From Lepidodermella squamata (taxonomy: Eukaryota; Gastrotricha), in assembly GCA_047495785.1 (NCBI GenBank), contig JBLDXI010000007.1:2046001-2110000 (forward strand): a stretch of DNA of 64,000 nucleotides, given 5' to 3'. The translations under genes were made by a program, and so were the position numbers. Of the stretch, positions 13,101 through 24,016 are shown piece by piece. Under the pieces are notes generated by a model that saw only the letters and a program-made list of their open reading frames with translations, made no database searches and was not told where the DNA came from. Every line of letters begins with the position of its first letter. Within the stretch, counting starts at the first letter, position 1.

Positions 13101-16100
13101 TGCGTTAGCCTTCCACCCTGTCCAAGCCTCATTGCGTAGAAAAAATACCTCCCGGCTCCCGGGTCATCATGAAGAACGATGATTTCCGTCAGGTTTTCAA
13201 TAACGAAAACCAAGTACTAAGTGTTTCATGTTAACAACCGGTGCACAAATCCAAAAGAGGCCGCTATCATAAGATATTTGACCCCTTGGTAACAGTGGTT
13301 GAACAAACCCAGAATTGTTCAAGGCTAGTTTCGGCTATGCCACCGTGCTCTCGAACATCCTCCAGTAGCGGCCTATTGGATTTGAGCTACAGTTGTTCGG
13401 AAATCGAAAAGCACTAACCAGTTGCTGGAGTTGTTTTTTCGATGCACTTCTCATTGGGCTTGGACATGTATGTATGTATGTATGTATGTATGTATGTATG
13501 TATAATAGCGTTGGATTCGCACTAAGGCGGTCTTCCATCCAACATGGTTTGGCACATGCGGCGCTGCCAATAACTATTTCTAAAACTGCCTAATCGCTAA
13601 TTACGATCGTTTCTGATAATTTCGGATCGTTTTCGATATTTTTCAAACGATTTCTGGAGTGGGTACGCATAGCAACTTTAATGTACCCTCAAATGGGTGC
13701 ACACAGCAACTTGGTTGCACCCGCTGGGTACACATAGAAACTTCATTGTACCCACCGGGTACACATAGCAACTTAGTTGTACCTTTTTAAGGGGGTGCAC
13801 ATAGCCTCGACCTATATTTTTTATCAATACTGATGCTTCTCCATGACCCTTAGAATTTTTATTTGTGCAAAATCACTGATTTGAAAAACACCATATTTTG
13901 GGAAAATCAAAAAATCCTGGAGCCTCAATTACAATAAAATCTCAAAGCTTGGGATTCTTATTTCTATGCCTGAAATTGGGATGAAATTTACCTGCACACA
14001 TTGATTGCGAATTAGGACAGTCCTGTAAGCAAACGGGGGTGATAGAGTCAGCCGATATGACACCAGGAGCCGGGCAGAAGGAGTCGCAATCGGCCACATT
14101 ACCCCTCCGATCGTTGATACCCTCAACAAGGGTCTGAGGCGATATTAGAATCCCACTGATAACTGTTGTCGAATTCGAGCTAAAAGCGTCGAATTCGAGA
14201 GCTGTTTTCTTTGTCGCGCGCAGTAGGATGCAAGTCCCAGTTGAAATTTGGTAGACCGCTGAGCGGCAACTCGGATCGCCGAATAGCGCGAGACACCGCC
14301 CGGCGCAGGTTTCAACGGTCCGCGTGTTGATTATCGGGCGAATTATCTGTAAATTGAACGCTAAATCGCTGAGATCGACGACGATAGGCACCTCTTGATG
14401 CTGCAAAAATCGCGAGCAAGTACCGCGAAATAGCATCTCGCCATAATTTAGGCCTAAGAACCCTGTAAAGATAGCCAACAATTGAAGGATCATTCTTGCG
14501 GTGAAACAATTGCTTCTTCCCCCATGCGAAATTTGGGTCTTTAAGAAAATTTGAGCGGCCCTTTGTTATACTGCGCCGTCATTGCTGGGAAACGCTTTGT
14601 TTACTCTCAGGTTTCTCAGTTTTCTCGTCCCATACGTGTGAAGATCGCCTCGATCATTGAGCGAACTTTGTTTTTAATGCGAATAATTGGTGCTCAAAAA
14701 ATTGCCGATTATTTTGCTAATCGCTGTTGATATTTTTCACACTCAATTGATGTATGCAGCGTTTCTTTAGGCTGCTTCTGTATTCTGTGCACTCGATGCT
14801 TACCGATCATTTTTGGAAATGAGTAATCCTTTTTCGACAGTAATTTACTTTTTCGTTAGTTGAAAGTTGAAAAAGATAAGAGTGTGCATGGTGTCTAGGT
14901 AGGCAAACTTAGGTTAGTTAGTTCTAGTTTTTCCATACAGGCTAAAAATTATACAGAATCTTGTCATAGACGACACACAATCCAGTGTAGAGACGGTGAA
15001 TACTCCTGTGAATGCTCTCCTGATTGCTTTCAATTTCTAGAAACTATTTTCTACGCGAAATGAAAATTATTCGCTTATTTAATATTTTGCAAGGAAAAGA
15101 GAGAAAAGAAAATGACGCATCAAGTTGATCGGCGCCGCCTAATGCTTGAGTTTTTGAGCCGAATGCGTGACAGATCGGCCGTGCTCGCCTTCGATTGAGA
15201 TGCTCAGCTCGCATCCCAAGCAGGCATGGTCCCATTTCAGGGTGCGATAACATCGGTAGTATTAATTCGCGTCGACCTCGGGTAGCCTACTCTCGGATGG
15301 CGACGGCGATGGCAGCTTTGTGTGAACGAATATGCCCGGGCCAATCTCGAATGACTCCTGCATTATCGCGAATTTTTAGAAATTTAGACTATTTAGCGCT
15401 GATTAAATCTTCGACTTGAACTTCGCTGTTCTGAAACTATAACAAATGATGGGGACCGATCGAGATTATTCAACTGGTGGAAGAAAGTAGAAGGTGTAGG
15501 TGCAAAAGCTTTCGCTAAAAGCCACACTATATTTCGATCGAAGTGGCGATTTGATTGAAATCGAACTCAATTCCTAGCGTAAAACCTCCATTTGGCTAGT
15601 GGAAGGCTGATCGTGTCTTGTTGCCTTACGGTTGGCGGAGTTCGTTGCGGGGAAGCCGCGGTGTTGTTGTGTTGATCCCAACCGATTGGCAGTAGATTAG
15701 TGGGCGTAGGGCGAGGGAGCACGGATTGCGAGACCATTTCCCACCGATTGGCGCTGGTGAACCACATCTCCAGGTCTTCCTGCAGGGGACATGTCTACTG
15801 GTGGGTAGGCTATATGATCCTTAGTCTTGATTAAATGTCTTATAAGTATTAGTCGTGCGGAAAAGGCGAACTTCGTATGTTTTTCCCGGTGTCAAAGCTG
15901 CCAGCATCGGTATTTGCTTCCGAAAATTAAGGCCAATTTTTGGCAAAAAGTCGGAAGATGTAAAATGTTTACAAAAACACGTCATTTTATTTATTTAACA
16001 ACAGAGAAATGTTTCAAGCTATTTGTAATGTATTTGGGGTCGGAAAATGAGGCAACATTGACTATTCCCCATTTCAGCCACTTCACATATTCTTTCGAGA

Positions 16101-19100
16101 AGTTTTGGACACTGAGCTGCTTATCAGCAACCATGGCTTCGGTGACTTGGTCGGTGGGAATTTGCTACCCGAAAGCCACCACGCGGACAAGCCATTCACC
16201 CGTCCGGAATTCAGAATGGCCTGCAATGACCAAGGCATTGTCGTGATATCGTGAGAGTCACTGTTGATGTCTTTTAAAACTGAAATTGAAAGATAAAGCG
16301 AATTATGCCAACAGCAGTAAGGATCACTGATGAAGATTCGGCGGCTGGCACTGCGGCGACGGGCGCCGCAATACGCTGACGGCTTCGCCTCGATGCCTTT
16401 GATATCGGCGCTGATTCCTCTCGAATGACTCCTGAGAAATCGCGAATTTTTTGAAATTTAGACTGTTTAGCTTTGGTTAAATCTTCGACTTGAACTTATG
16501 GAAACTATAGCAAGTGATTTCAATCACAAATTTCGCGCCTAGGGTGGAAATGTCGACCGTGACGGTGACCATACTCGAGTAGGGAATCGCTATGCGTTAG
16601 CTGATAGAGCAAAATCTTAGCACATTCAGTAAAAATACTATGTGCGGATAAGTAAGTCGAAAGTAAGACGAACATGTTCAAGACGACAGACGACAGCAGG
16701 GTAAAAAATGGCTCCTCGTTGAGGGATGGTATTGCGAAACCGCCGACTTCCGCGCCGAGTTTGCAGTTATTCTTTATTTGCGGTTTTTTTAGTGTCGACA
16801 GTAATCAAGTTTGATGTCAGATTGAAATAATTTCAGACATTTTTAGTTTGAAAGGAAGAGTTACGAACAGATTCTGCGTTTCAGCCACCTTTTGTAGTTT
16901 GTCGGTAGTTTTCGGCCAGCCTGCTTGCCGCCTGCCGGCTTCGAAATCTATTTTTTTTGAACTTCCGGTTCGAAGTCACCCCATTCAAACCCTTTCTCGT
17001 CGTTGGCCTGACCAAACAATCGCGAATAATTAGAGATTTAGATTAGGTATTAAGAGTTGGTATAATTTTCGGCGAAATTATTCAGTCAACGATATTGGAC
17101 GTTCACGGTTCGATCTATAAGATTCGAATTTGGTCGATGGGGTTGCGTTAGTTTTCAGCAGTTCAGCACCGATTTTATCAACCGTTAAGACGGAGTTTAC
17201 GGAGTTTGTTGCGGGGAAAGCCGCCGTGTTGTTTTGTTTATCCCAACTAATCGGCGCGTCTCCTAGTAGTAGAATAGTGGGCGTAGGGTGAGGGAGCACG
17301 GATTGCGAGACCATTTCCCACCGATTGGCGCTGGTGAACCACATCTCCAGGTCTTCCTGCAGGGGACATGTCTACTGGTGGGTAGGCTATATGATCCTTA
17401 GTCTTGATTAAATGTCTTATATTAGTCGTGCGGAAAATTCCAACTTCGTAGGCTTTTCCCGGTGTCCAAGCCTCTAGTATCGGTAGTTGCTGCCCCAAAG
17501 ACACCACTTGAAGAGGAAGCAGTTCTTGTCTCATTGAAGATGACCGTGAAGAGGACGCAGAATCGCACCGAAAAGATGTTCGCCGTCATTGCGCAGAATG
17601 GCCTTCTATCGAGGTTGACCAAGGCATTTTCGTGATAAACGCCTTCGGTATATCCATGATTAATCTGTTCAGAATTGTCAGTGAAATTCGTAGTCAAACG
17701 AGAAATGCTAGCCATATGCCCCATAATCTTGCGAAGATGATCCGCCCACGGCGAGACCGGCAGGTCGCCGTAGTCAGCTTGGAACAGCGTGCAGTGATGG
17801 TTCTGTTGTCCGAAACGTCAATAATGACATGTTGCAATGCCAAGATGGTCACACCGGCTAAAAACAGCTCCGATGAGCGGTTGTTGCGAAGGTTAGTCAA
17901 GTTCAGCAGAATGTCCGTTTGCTCGTTGGGTAGAGTATCACAGAGGAAAGATCCGTTGGTGCGACGTTCCATAAGAGCTACCGTCTTGTCGATATCTTGT
18001 TGGCCTAGCGTCAAGTTCGAGCATATGTGTAATTTTCAGCCATGGCATATCGACCTGTAATAGCAGCTTCAATATTACCTTCGTTGAAATCGGAAGGCAC
18101 GTCAAAGTTCTACAGTAAATTGCTAAAATCATCCTACTGGGTTGGTAACTTTGCCAAGCCCAAGCCCATGTCCGTGATCAATACACAGTCGCTTTAGTTA
18201 GGTTCATTTGCAATTGAATACTGATCCGTTCGTATGAGACTAGCAGATCGTCATTTATCGTCGGAACCAGCGCTTTTACGAACTAAAACGATTGGAGCAT
18301 GTGCAATATTGATCTGAAGGTCATTTGCCACGAGGTGGTCACTGTGATACTGATTGAATTCGGCCCGTACATAAGTTCCAGAATCAGGGCCACATGCACA
18401 TGAGGCAAACCTTTGGATCGAATCTTCCATGTCACCCTGAAAGAACTTGGCCTGTAGGGTGGGTTTGGAACCGCATGCGAGCGAAAATAGGGCTGTTTGG
18501 AACATTCAGAATCATCGCCATGAGGTTTTCGGCCGAAAACATTTTGATGGTATTTTTATCCTGATCACAAATTTAGCAATTCTGTGGCGCCACGATTAGC
18601 GTCGAGGGCTTGCAGCGATGGGATCACGTCGTTCGCGGGGACGTAGGCAGCAATTTATTTGTGTTTTTGAGACAGGGCGCGTGAAAGGTCCACATGTTAC
18701 ATTCGAGGGTGTAATCGCAGAATTCTGTTTATGCTATTGACCTTTATCAGCTTTTTGATGAGATCCCAATTTACACACGGTGATGTTCGAGAGGTTGTCA
18801 GATCCTGCGACTTGTAAATTTGTGCACATTTGATTGTTGGAATGGATTGTAACACTGAAGTCAATGCTAGTGTATCGCAATGACTTTCCTGAATTATGAA
18901 AAAAGTGGAGAAGCACTTGCATAATGGGTTGAATAGCGGGTGTAATTATCGTTTTTGCGTCATTAGGCTAATTTACAAAAAAATGTTAACGAGTTGAAAT
19001 TGTTGCGTTGGGCGCATTCGTATTAATTGTCATTTTATTTCTTAGGTGACGAAATGTGTGGCCGAGATGTCATGTCACGCTTCGATGCTGCCGATAAGAT

Positions 19101-22100
19101 TCGAGAGCGCGGCAATGCTGTCTACAAGCAGGGCAAGTTCGAAGAAGCGCTGAAAATCTACAACGAAGCCATGGTTGTCAACCCGATGGAAGTGCGCTCG
19201 TTCACAAACGCCGCCATCTGCCTCATCCACCTTAACCGTTTCGAAGAAGCTATCACAATGTGCAGCATTGGCAACGACGTCGCGCCTAGTTACGGCAAAA
19301 CTCATCTGCTCGCCATCAAAGCTTATTGTCACTTAGGATTTGCTGACGCCGCTCGAAAATATATGCAAGACAGCCTGGAAAAGATGGACCCGCGCGAGTG
19401 GGGACCGTTCGCTGCTGAATGCGAGAAATTGATTCGCGAAATTCCGGCATCAAAGCGACGTGTTATCGATAAGGCTGAGGTTGAATTGACGATTTCACGC
19501 CTGTTATCACCCGATTCAGACCCGAATCCGAACATTCATTCGTATCTGCTTTTCCACCTTTTGGAGTCATTTGATGATATCGCTAAGATCTACGAGCATA
19601 CCCTACCCCCACTGCTGAAATGCATGACCGAAAATGTGTTCATCGCCCCGTTTATCAAAGACCCAGTCAAAAAATTCAACGAATTATCGGCCGGTGAATT
19701 CCGTCTGATGGGCTGTTATATGGTTCAGCTACAGCTCATGTGTGAGCAGAGGCACTTTAAGGCGGCTGAAAAACTCGTGGAACAGCCGCCTTTCCTCCCG
19801 TTTCTCGCAAATGCGTTTCGAGCCGTTCTGAAAGAGTCCGCCTTAAAAAAGGTGATGACAACCCTAGGACCGGGTTATACATTCCGCAGTTACTTCGCCG
19901 CCGGGGTGTACATGCTGTGTATGTTGGCGAAGAACCCGGCTATGCGGGCGAAGGTGTTCAAAAACTCGTCGCCGTTTGGCGATTTCGCATTTTACGTCCA
20001 CCTCATGTCAGTTTACCCGGCGATTTGCGACCCGCTTGAATCGCCTGATACTAATATGTTCGTCGATGCGTTCACCGGTGTTATGTGCGATCCGTGGTTT
20101 ATCGATCGGCTCGATCAACAGCTGCCATCTGAGCGGTTCGACTATGTGTTTTCGCTCTTCGCGACTATCAGCACAGTCTATCTCCTGAGCCGTTCTGAGT
20201 AAGTTGCTTTTCTCATTACTTTTATTTTGCAAAGAAAAGTAGAAAAATCTGATAGAATTTGATTAATTCACTAACCGGCCACATCCCTCCTTCACGGATG
20301 ATGAAATAACAGCGCAGATGAAGTGAGAGAGGTGTAACGAAATGAAATGGCTAAACGATCTATTACACAGTCTTTGAGATGAGCTGATATTTTACGTAGT
20401 ATTTCGTTTTGGTCCACCAATACCACTAGACAATAGAACCCTAGCGGTGCTGATGTGTTGTTTATCAATTCCGCACAACGCTCCGCTGCCGTCACGTCCC
20501 AAATGATCGGCACTTCTCTTAGAAGTTGGCTGGACGTAGCGTGGAACGCACTTGTTCCGGGACAATTTCTCAGCGAGTGGCGATGGTGAACCACATCTCC
20601 AGGTCTTCCTGTGGGGAACATGCCTGTTTGTAGTCTCGTAGGTGAGCTGTATGGTCCTTGGTCTTGATTAAATGTCTTACATTAGTCGCGCGGAAAAGGC
20701 AACTTCGTAGGTTTTTCCCGGTGTCAAGGCTGACAGCATCGGTATTTGCTGCGCAAATGCAGCGCGTGAACAAGCCATTACCAGTCCAGAATTCAATCTC
20801 TTGAAAAGGCGTTGAAGAGGAAGCATTTTTGTTAGATATAACGTTGATGAAAATGTCTTTTTGTTCAACTTGAAGTGTTTACCTTGTCTCGTTGGAGACA
20901 ACCGTGGATAGCACACATAATCTTACCAAAAAGATGTACGCATTATTGCACTGAATGGCTTTCACTAGAAGCGGTCAATCGATTCGGTTTTCACGACATA
21001 AATTGGCAAAATTCCAAAGTTGGCTAGAAATTGTTGCTAATTAATTCTTGCAAGCATCTAGGTGAGAGGCTAGGCTTGGACCACCATTTTAATCACAATG
21101 TTCGGTATTTCATCATGACCGGGAGCCTTGAATGTTGTCAGCTTTTTAAACAAATGTTACATTTCAAGACGTATCATCCCGAACTGTGTTCTCGCTGAAT
21201 TAATAGCTAATTGAAGTAAATTCTGCATCATTTTACTTATTCGCCTTCAAAACCACATTCAATCACCTCAGATCATTTCCGGCATCTTTAAAACAAGTGA
21301 GCAAAAGTTGCCAATAAAAATATAAACCGGCAATACCAATAATAATTGACAGCCATAACGGCGTCCTGTTGTTGTCGTGGTTGTCCTGCCGCCGTGGGCG
21401 TCGTATTCGTTAGCACGCAAAGAAAGCGCCGCTCGTAGCGCCGATTCGCTCAGTTAACTGCCGGGCTCCGACGAGCGGTTTTTGCGAAGGTTAGTCAAGT
21501 TCAGCAGAATGTCCGTTTGCTCTTTGGTTAGTTTGGCTCACGGAGAGGTTGTGTTGTACGACGTTCCATATAAGAGCTACCGTCATGTCAATAGCGTGTT
21601 AGCCTTGGGTGAGTTGGATAAAGCGGGGTGGAGGACGTGGCGTGATTGGTTGATTGGCCGGCCTAGATGCCGTGTCGGCGTTCCTGGTTATCTGAAATCT
21701 ATGCATCAAAGGTCGAAGCCTCTTGTTCTGTAAAAAATAAAGCTTATAGAAAGACTGTGTTGGAATCAACTGTCATTTGATTTGGTAATCGACAGTTGAA
21801 TGAGCTACGCTGGTATAGTATCATAATATATCCGCCCACGGAATCGTTGCTTACCATCGGGTCAACAGAAGTAATCAGTTAGCAATCTATAGTTGAAATA
21901 TACAACGTTATTTCGCAATCTTGAATTGTGTTAGAGAGGTAGAAGATTGAGAGGTTTATAAGTTAGGAAGGCGGCGTGCTAGGCAGGCATGCTACTTAAA
22001 CGCATGGCGTTCGACCTTCACATATAATAACCTATGATAATCCAATAATGCAACAAGTAAAGCTATCGAAACCAAGTATGTGTGAAGCTATAATTTCAAT

Positions 22101-23937
22101 AAAATTGAATAACAGATTTTCCGATTCCATCAGCTACAACACCTGAAATGGGAAGAGATCTCCAAAATCGTCTTCATTTTGGATCCACATGGGAATCTAA
22201 AGTTACATAATATCTCGGATCGAAAATCTGTCTTTCTGAATCCGGAAAAACGCCCAATTTTCGAAATGGAAAAGTTGAATTGCAACTTCTGAGAAATGGA
22301 AAAACCCTGCGAAGCAGGATAATCATTTAAGCGCATTTAATTTTATGATCAAAAACACAGGTGAAAATTCACAAAAATGCACTCTTTTTATTCGTAATAA
22401 ATTATTCATCGACTAGTCAGCCAAAAAGCATTGAGATGTTGGATAAATCTTAAGATTGAACGATATGCAAAACGTCACAGTTCGAGTTTATTAATGAAAA
22501 AACATGATTTATGAGTTAGTTTTATTTCATGGTGCGTGGCAGCAGCTCGGTCCCGTTCGCACATCATTTTTGCCCCTTCCCGCTTTATTTCACATGCTAA
22601 ATCATTGCCGACTCGAGCAATCACCCGCTCATTCTTCCCGGGAAACCCATCCATAAATGCAGAATTTATGAACGAGACGTAGTTCAACACCGTTGATTTG
22701 GTGATAATGAAGACGCCGGGAATCGGTAAGCAATACGCAACCATGTCATGATAATAAGTTGTTTCGGCTGGAGCGGCTGCATTTGGGCAACTATAAAAAA
22801 ATTATTGTAGCCTTGCGCTGAAAATTTTGTAACTACTCATGCAAAGTAGTCATGCAAGCCCCTCCCCCCCTCGGACGTCTCTTATGGATGCTTTTATGGA
22901 TTTCGGGTTAAAATCGTATTAATATTTCGATTTTTTTTAACTATTTTAGACCACAGCAATGCCGTTACGAGAGAATTCCATTCGCATCTTTCCTACCTTT
23001 CTGGCTGAAAATCTCCCAGCGTCCTAAAATTGCTCAAGCCCTTGCTCGCCGACCTGGCGTCTGGTTCCATCTGGCGACCCGAATCCAGTACTCGATCGGC
23101 ACCGATCTCACCCGATATATGGCGAAAGTTCATCATCGTGATCACCTCGAAGAAACCCTTCTGATCACGCGAAACCTGAGTCAACACCTTGAATCTCCGA
23201 TTTTCACCGAAGACGTAATTGTCAAACACCATTTTCTCGAGAATTTTGTCATTTTATTTTCACTGGCCGAGAAAACTAACCGTAAACACGAATCTTTCAT
23301 CAAGATCGCTCAGAAGTTTTTCCTGCAAATTTTACACCGATTTTTCAAAGTCGCTCCCGATTTTGCTGATGAGCTTGAAAACGCGCGACCGACGATTTTA
23401 GCCGATATTGAAGCTATGATTGTGAATGCTGAAGATTCAGAGGCAGTTTCCGCTGCAATCTCTTGCATTGCTATGCTGATTCGAAAGCCTTCGATGACCA
23501 GATTGAAAAAAATCAAGGAATCGCCTTATTTCAATTCGCTGATCAAAGAGCTGAATAAAGTTTTGTACGCCGATAAAAATGAAGACAAGCACGATGCTAT
23601 CAAGATTATTCGAGTTCTACTGAATTATGAAAATGAAGAAAAATCCACACTAAATTTACTGACGACAACTGGCGGAGAAAAACTCATTGAAATACTCTGC
23701 CGTATTATTCAAAAATCGCTAGAAAATGATGGTGAGAAGACCGAAAATGTCGAAAATTGCCTAATTTTGCTTGGCGCTCTAATCGAGAAGGGCGGAAAAT
23801 TCGCAGACGCTTGCCACTCTATCGACGAGGAACTGGCGTGTGGAACCCTGATCGCAGCGAAAGAAATTGTTGAAAAAACTGAATCGAAAAATGACAAAAG
23901 CCTACTGGAACGTGTTATTACTACTTTGAGTGCATAA
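10103..23937 (+). CDS. TPR-solenoid family member 4, with giant introns
   Basis: Exons 10103-10268, 19046-20198 and 22950-23937 join in frame to 768 residues. Exon 1 is 166 bp, exactly as in member 3, and encodes MRYFNALFGTGLDFE. Exon 2 has the TPRs (GNAVYKQGKFEEALKIYNEA, FTNAAIC) and SPFGDFAFYVHLM. Exon 3 has PFASFLPFW and RPGVWFH. The Glu codon split between exons 2 and 3 (GA|A) restores the paralogue alignment. Intron 1 is 8.8 kb and contains a full antisense gene, an inverted-repeat element and degenerate repeats. Intron 2 is 2.75 kb with another repeat copy. The neighbouring paralogue does the same job with one 58-bp intron, so the growth is recent insertion. Confidence 0.85.
10332..14493 (-). 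CDS. Secreted multi-exon protein with Cys-Pro-Gly beta repeats, nested antisense in an intron
   Basis: Minus-strand exons: 14493-13992, 12300-12200, 12147-12003, 11815-11630, 11580 to about 11485, about 11430-11214, 11104-10812, 10761-10652 and 10599-10332. Phases agree at every junction except exon 5 to 6, which I could not resolve. The start MILQLLAIFTGFLGL is a signal peptide. Exon 1 then gives a Cys-rich segment (CAGRCLALF, CRSAVY, CILL) that could be a PAN-like unit. Later exons repeat a beta-rich unit: C-x3-6-(F/I)P(S/A)G-x-(V/Y)-x-I, seen as CTSTEFPSGTVNID, CRNIPAGKYDIALWFDC and CTTQFAAGPITVAL. No membrane anchor is seen. A 1.3-kb inverted-repeat element sits in its first intron. I do not recognise the family; a C1q/jelly-roll-like sandwich is one guess. 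Confidence 0.7.
12801..12813 (+). repeat. Poly-G run
   Basis: About thirteen consecutive G bases inside the inverted-repeat element. Length may be unreliable in assembly. Confidence 0.8.
13466..13503 (+). repeat. TATG tetranucleotide microsatellite
   Basis: About nine copies of a four-base unit (GTAT/TATG) inside the inverted-repeat element. Confidence 0.9.
14494..15346 (+). other. Upstream region of the nested gene
   Basis: Within intron 1 of member 4 and 5' of the antisense secreted gene. I see no coding exon; it should hold that gene's promoter, but no clear TATA or other site stands out. Confidence 0.4.
15347..16270 (-). repeat. Degenerate repeat, copy A
   Basis: Begins with a block TCTCGAATGACTCCT / ATCGCGAATTTTT / TCTTCGACTTGAACTT also found near 16424. 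It continues with CGATTGGCGCTGGTGAACCAC and CCAGGTCTTCCTGCAGGGGAC (about 15740-15790), shared with copies B and C in the same orientation. Minus-strand frames are broken. Confidence 0.6.
16424..18130 (-). repeat. Degenerate repeat, copy B (longest, gene-like)
   Basis: Same blocks as copy A, plus an extra minus-strand section at about 17700-18060 that reads like a former coding region: NEQTDILLNLTNLRNNRSSE followed by the hydrophobic LFLAGVTILALQHVIID. That section is matched again near 21475-21610. It may be a decayed gene carried in a repeat; I cannot name the family. Confidence 0.55.
18131..19045 (+). other. End of intron 1 of member 4
   Basis: No supportable gene. The acceptor CTTAG ends at 19045. 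Confidence 0.5.
20280..21625 (-). repeat. Degenerate repeat, copy C, in intron 2 of member 4
   Basis: Shares GGTGAACCACATCTCCAGGT and CTTGATTAAATGTCTTA (20585-20690) with copies A and B, and then, after unrelated sequence, the block at 21475-21610 (GTTAGTCAAGTTCAGCAGAA, GTCCGTTTGCTC). A minus-strand stretch near 20400-20520 is open longer here than in the other copies. Confidence 0.55.
22475..22793 (-). other. Possible orphan coding exon
   Basis: A minus-strand frame of about 105 codons is open from an acceptor-like TTTTTATAG to a stop at 22475, starting CPNAAAPAETTYYHDMVAYC and containing four cysteines. It lies antisense in intron 2 of member 4. No upstream exon or signal peptide was found, so it may be the last exon of a lost gene or chance. 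Confidence 0.25.
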
Positions 23938-23978
23938 TCCACCTTAAAAATCTTATAATACGATTTTCTCACTTCATC

Positions 23979-24016
23979 TTTTTATCAGTTTAGAAGTCTG
24001 TATTAGATTTTAAATA
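23979..24016 (+). promoter_or_regulatory. Candidate trans-splice acceptor before gene 5
   Basis: CATCTTTTTATCAG with AG at 23987-23988 lies 28 bases before the ATG at 24017 and 50 bases after the stop of gene 4. Confidence 0.45.

Larger units (their letters stand above)
12519..13806. mobile_element. Non-autonomous element with composite inverted terminal repeats
   Basis: The left arm (12519-12598) reads GGCTATTTGCACCC then units of the type GGGTACA-x-CAAGTTGCT-x-TGTACCC. The right arm (about 13662-13806) carries about four units of the same motif in inverse orientation and ends GGGTGCACATAGCC. The interior has a 13-base G run, a TATG microsatellite and short palindromes, but no transposase frame. 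This is foldback or MITE-like architecture with tandem subrepeats inside the inverted repeats. Confidence 0.7.

Noticed and set aside
13466-13503. CRISPR-like array
   Set aside because: A simple four-base microsatellite without spacers; no CRISPR expected in this genome.
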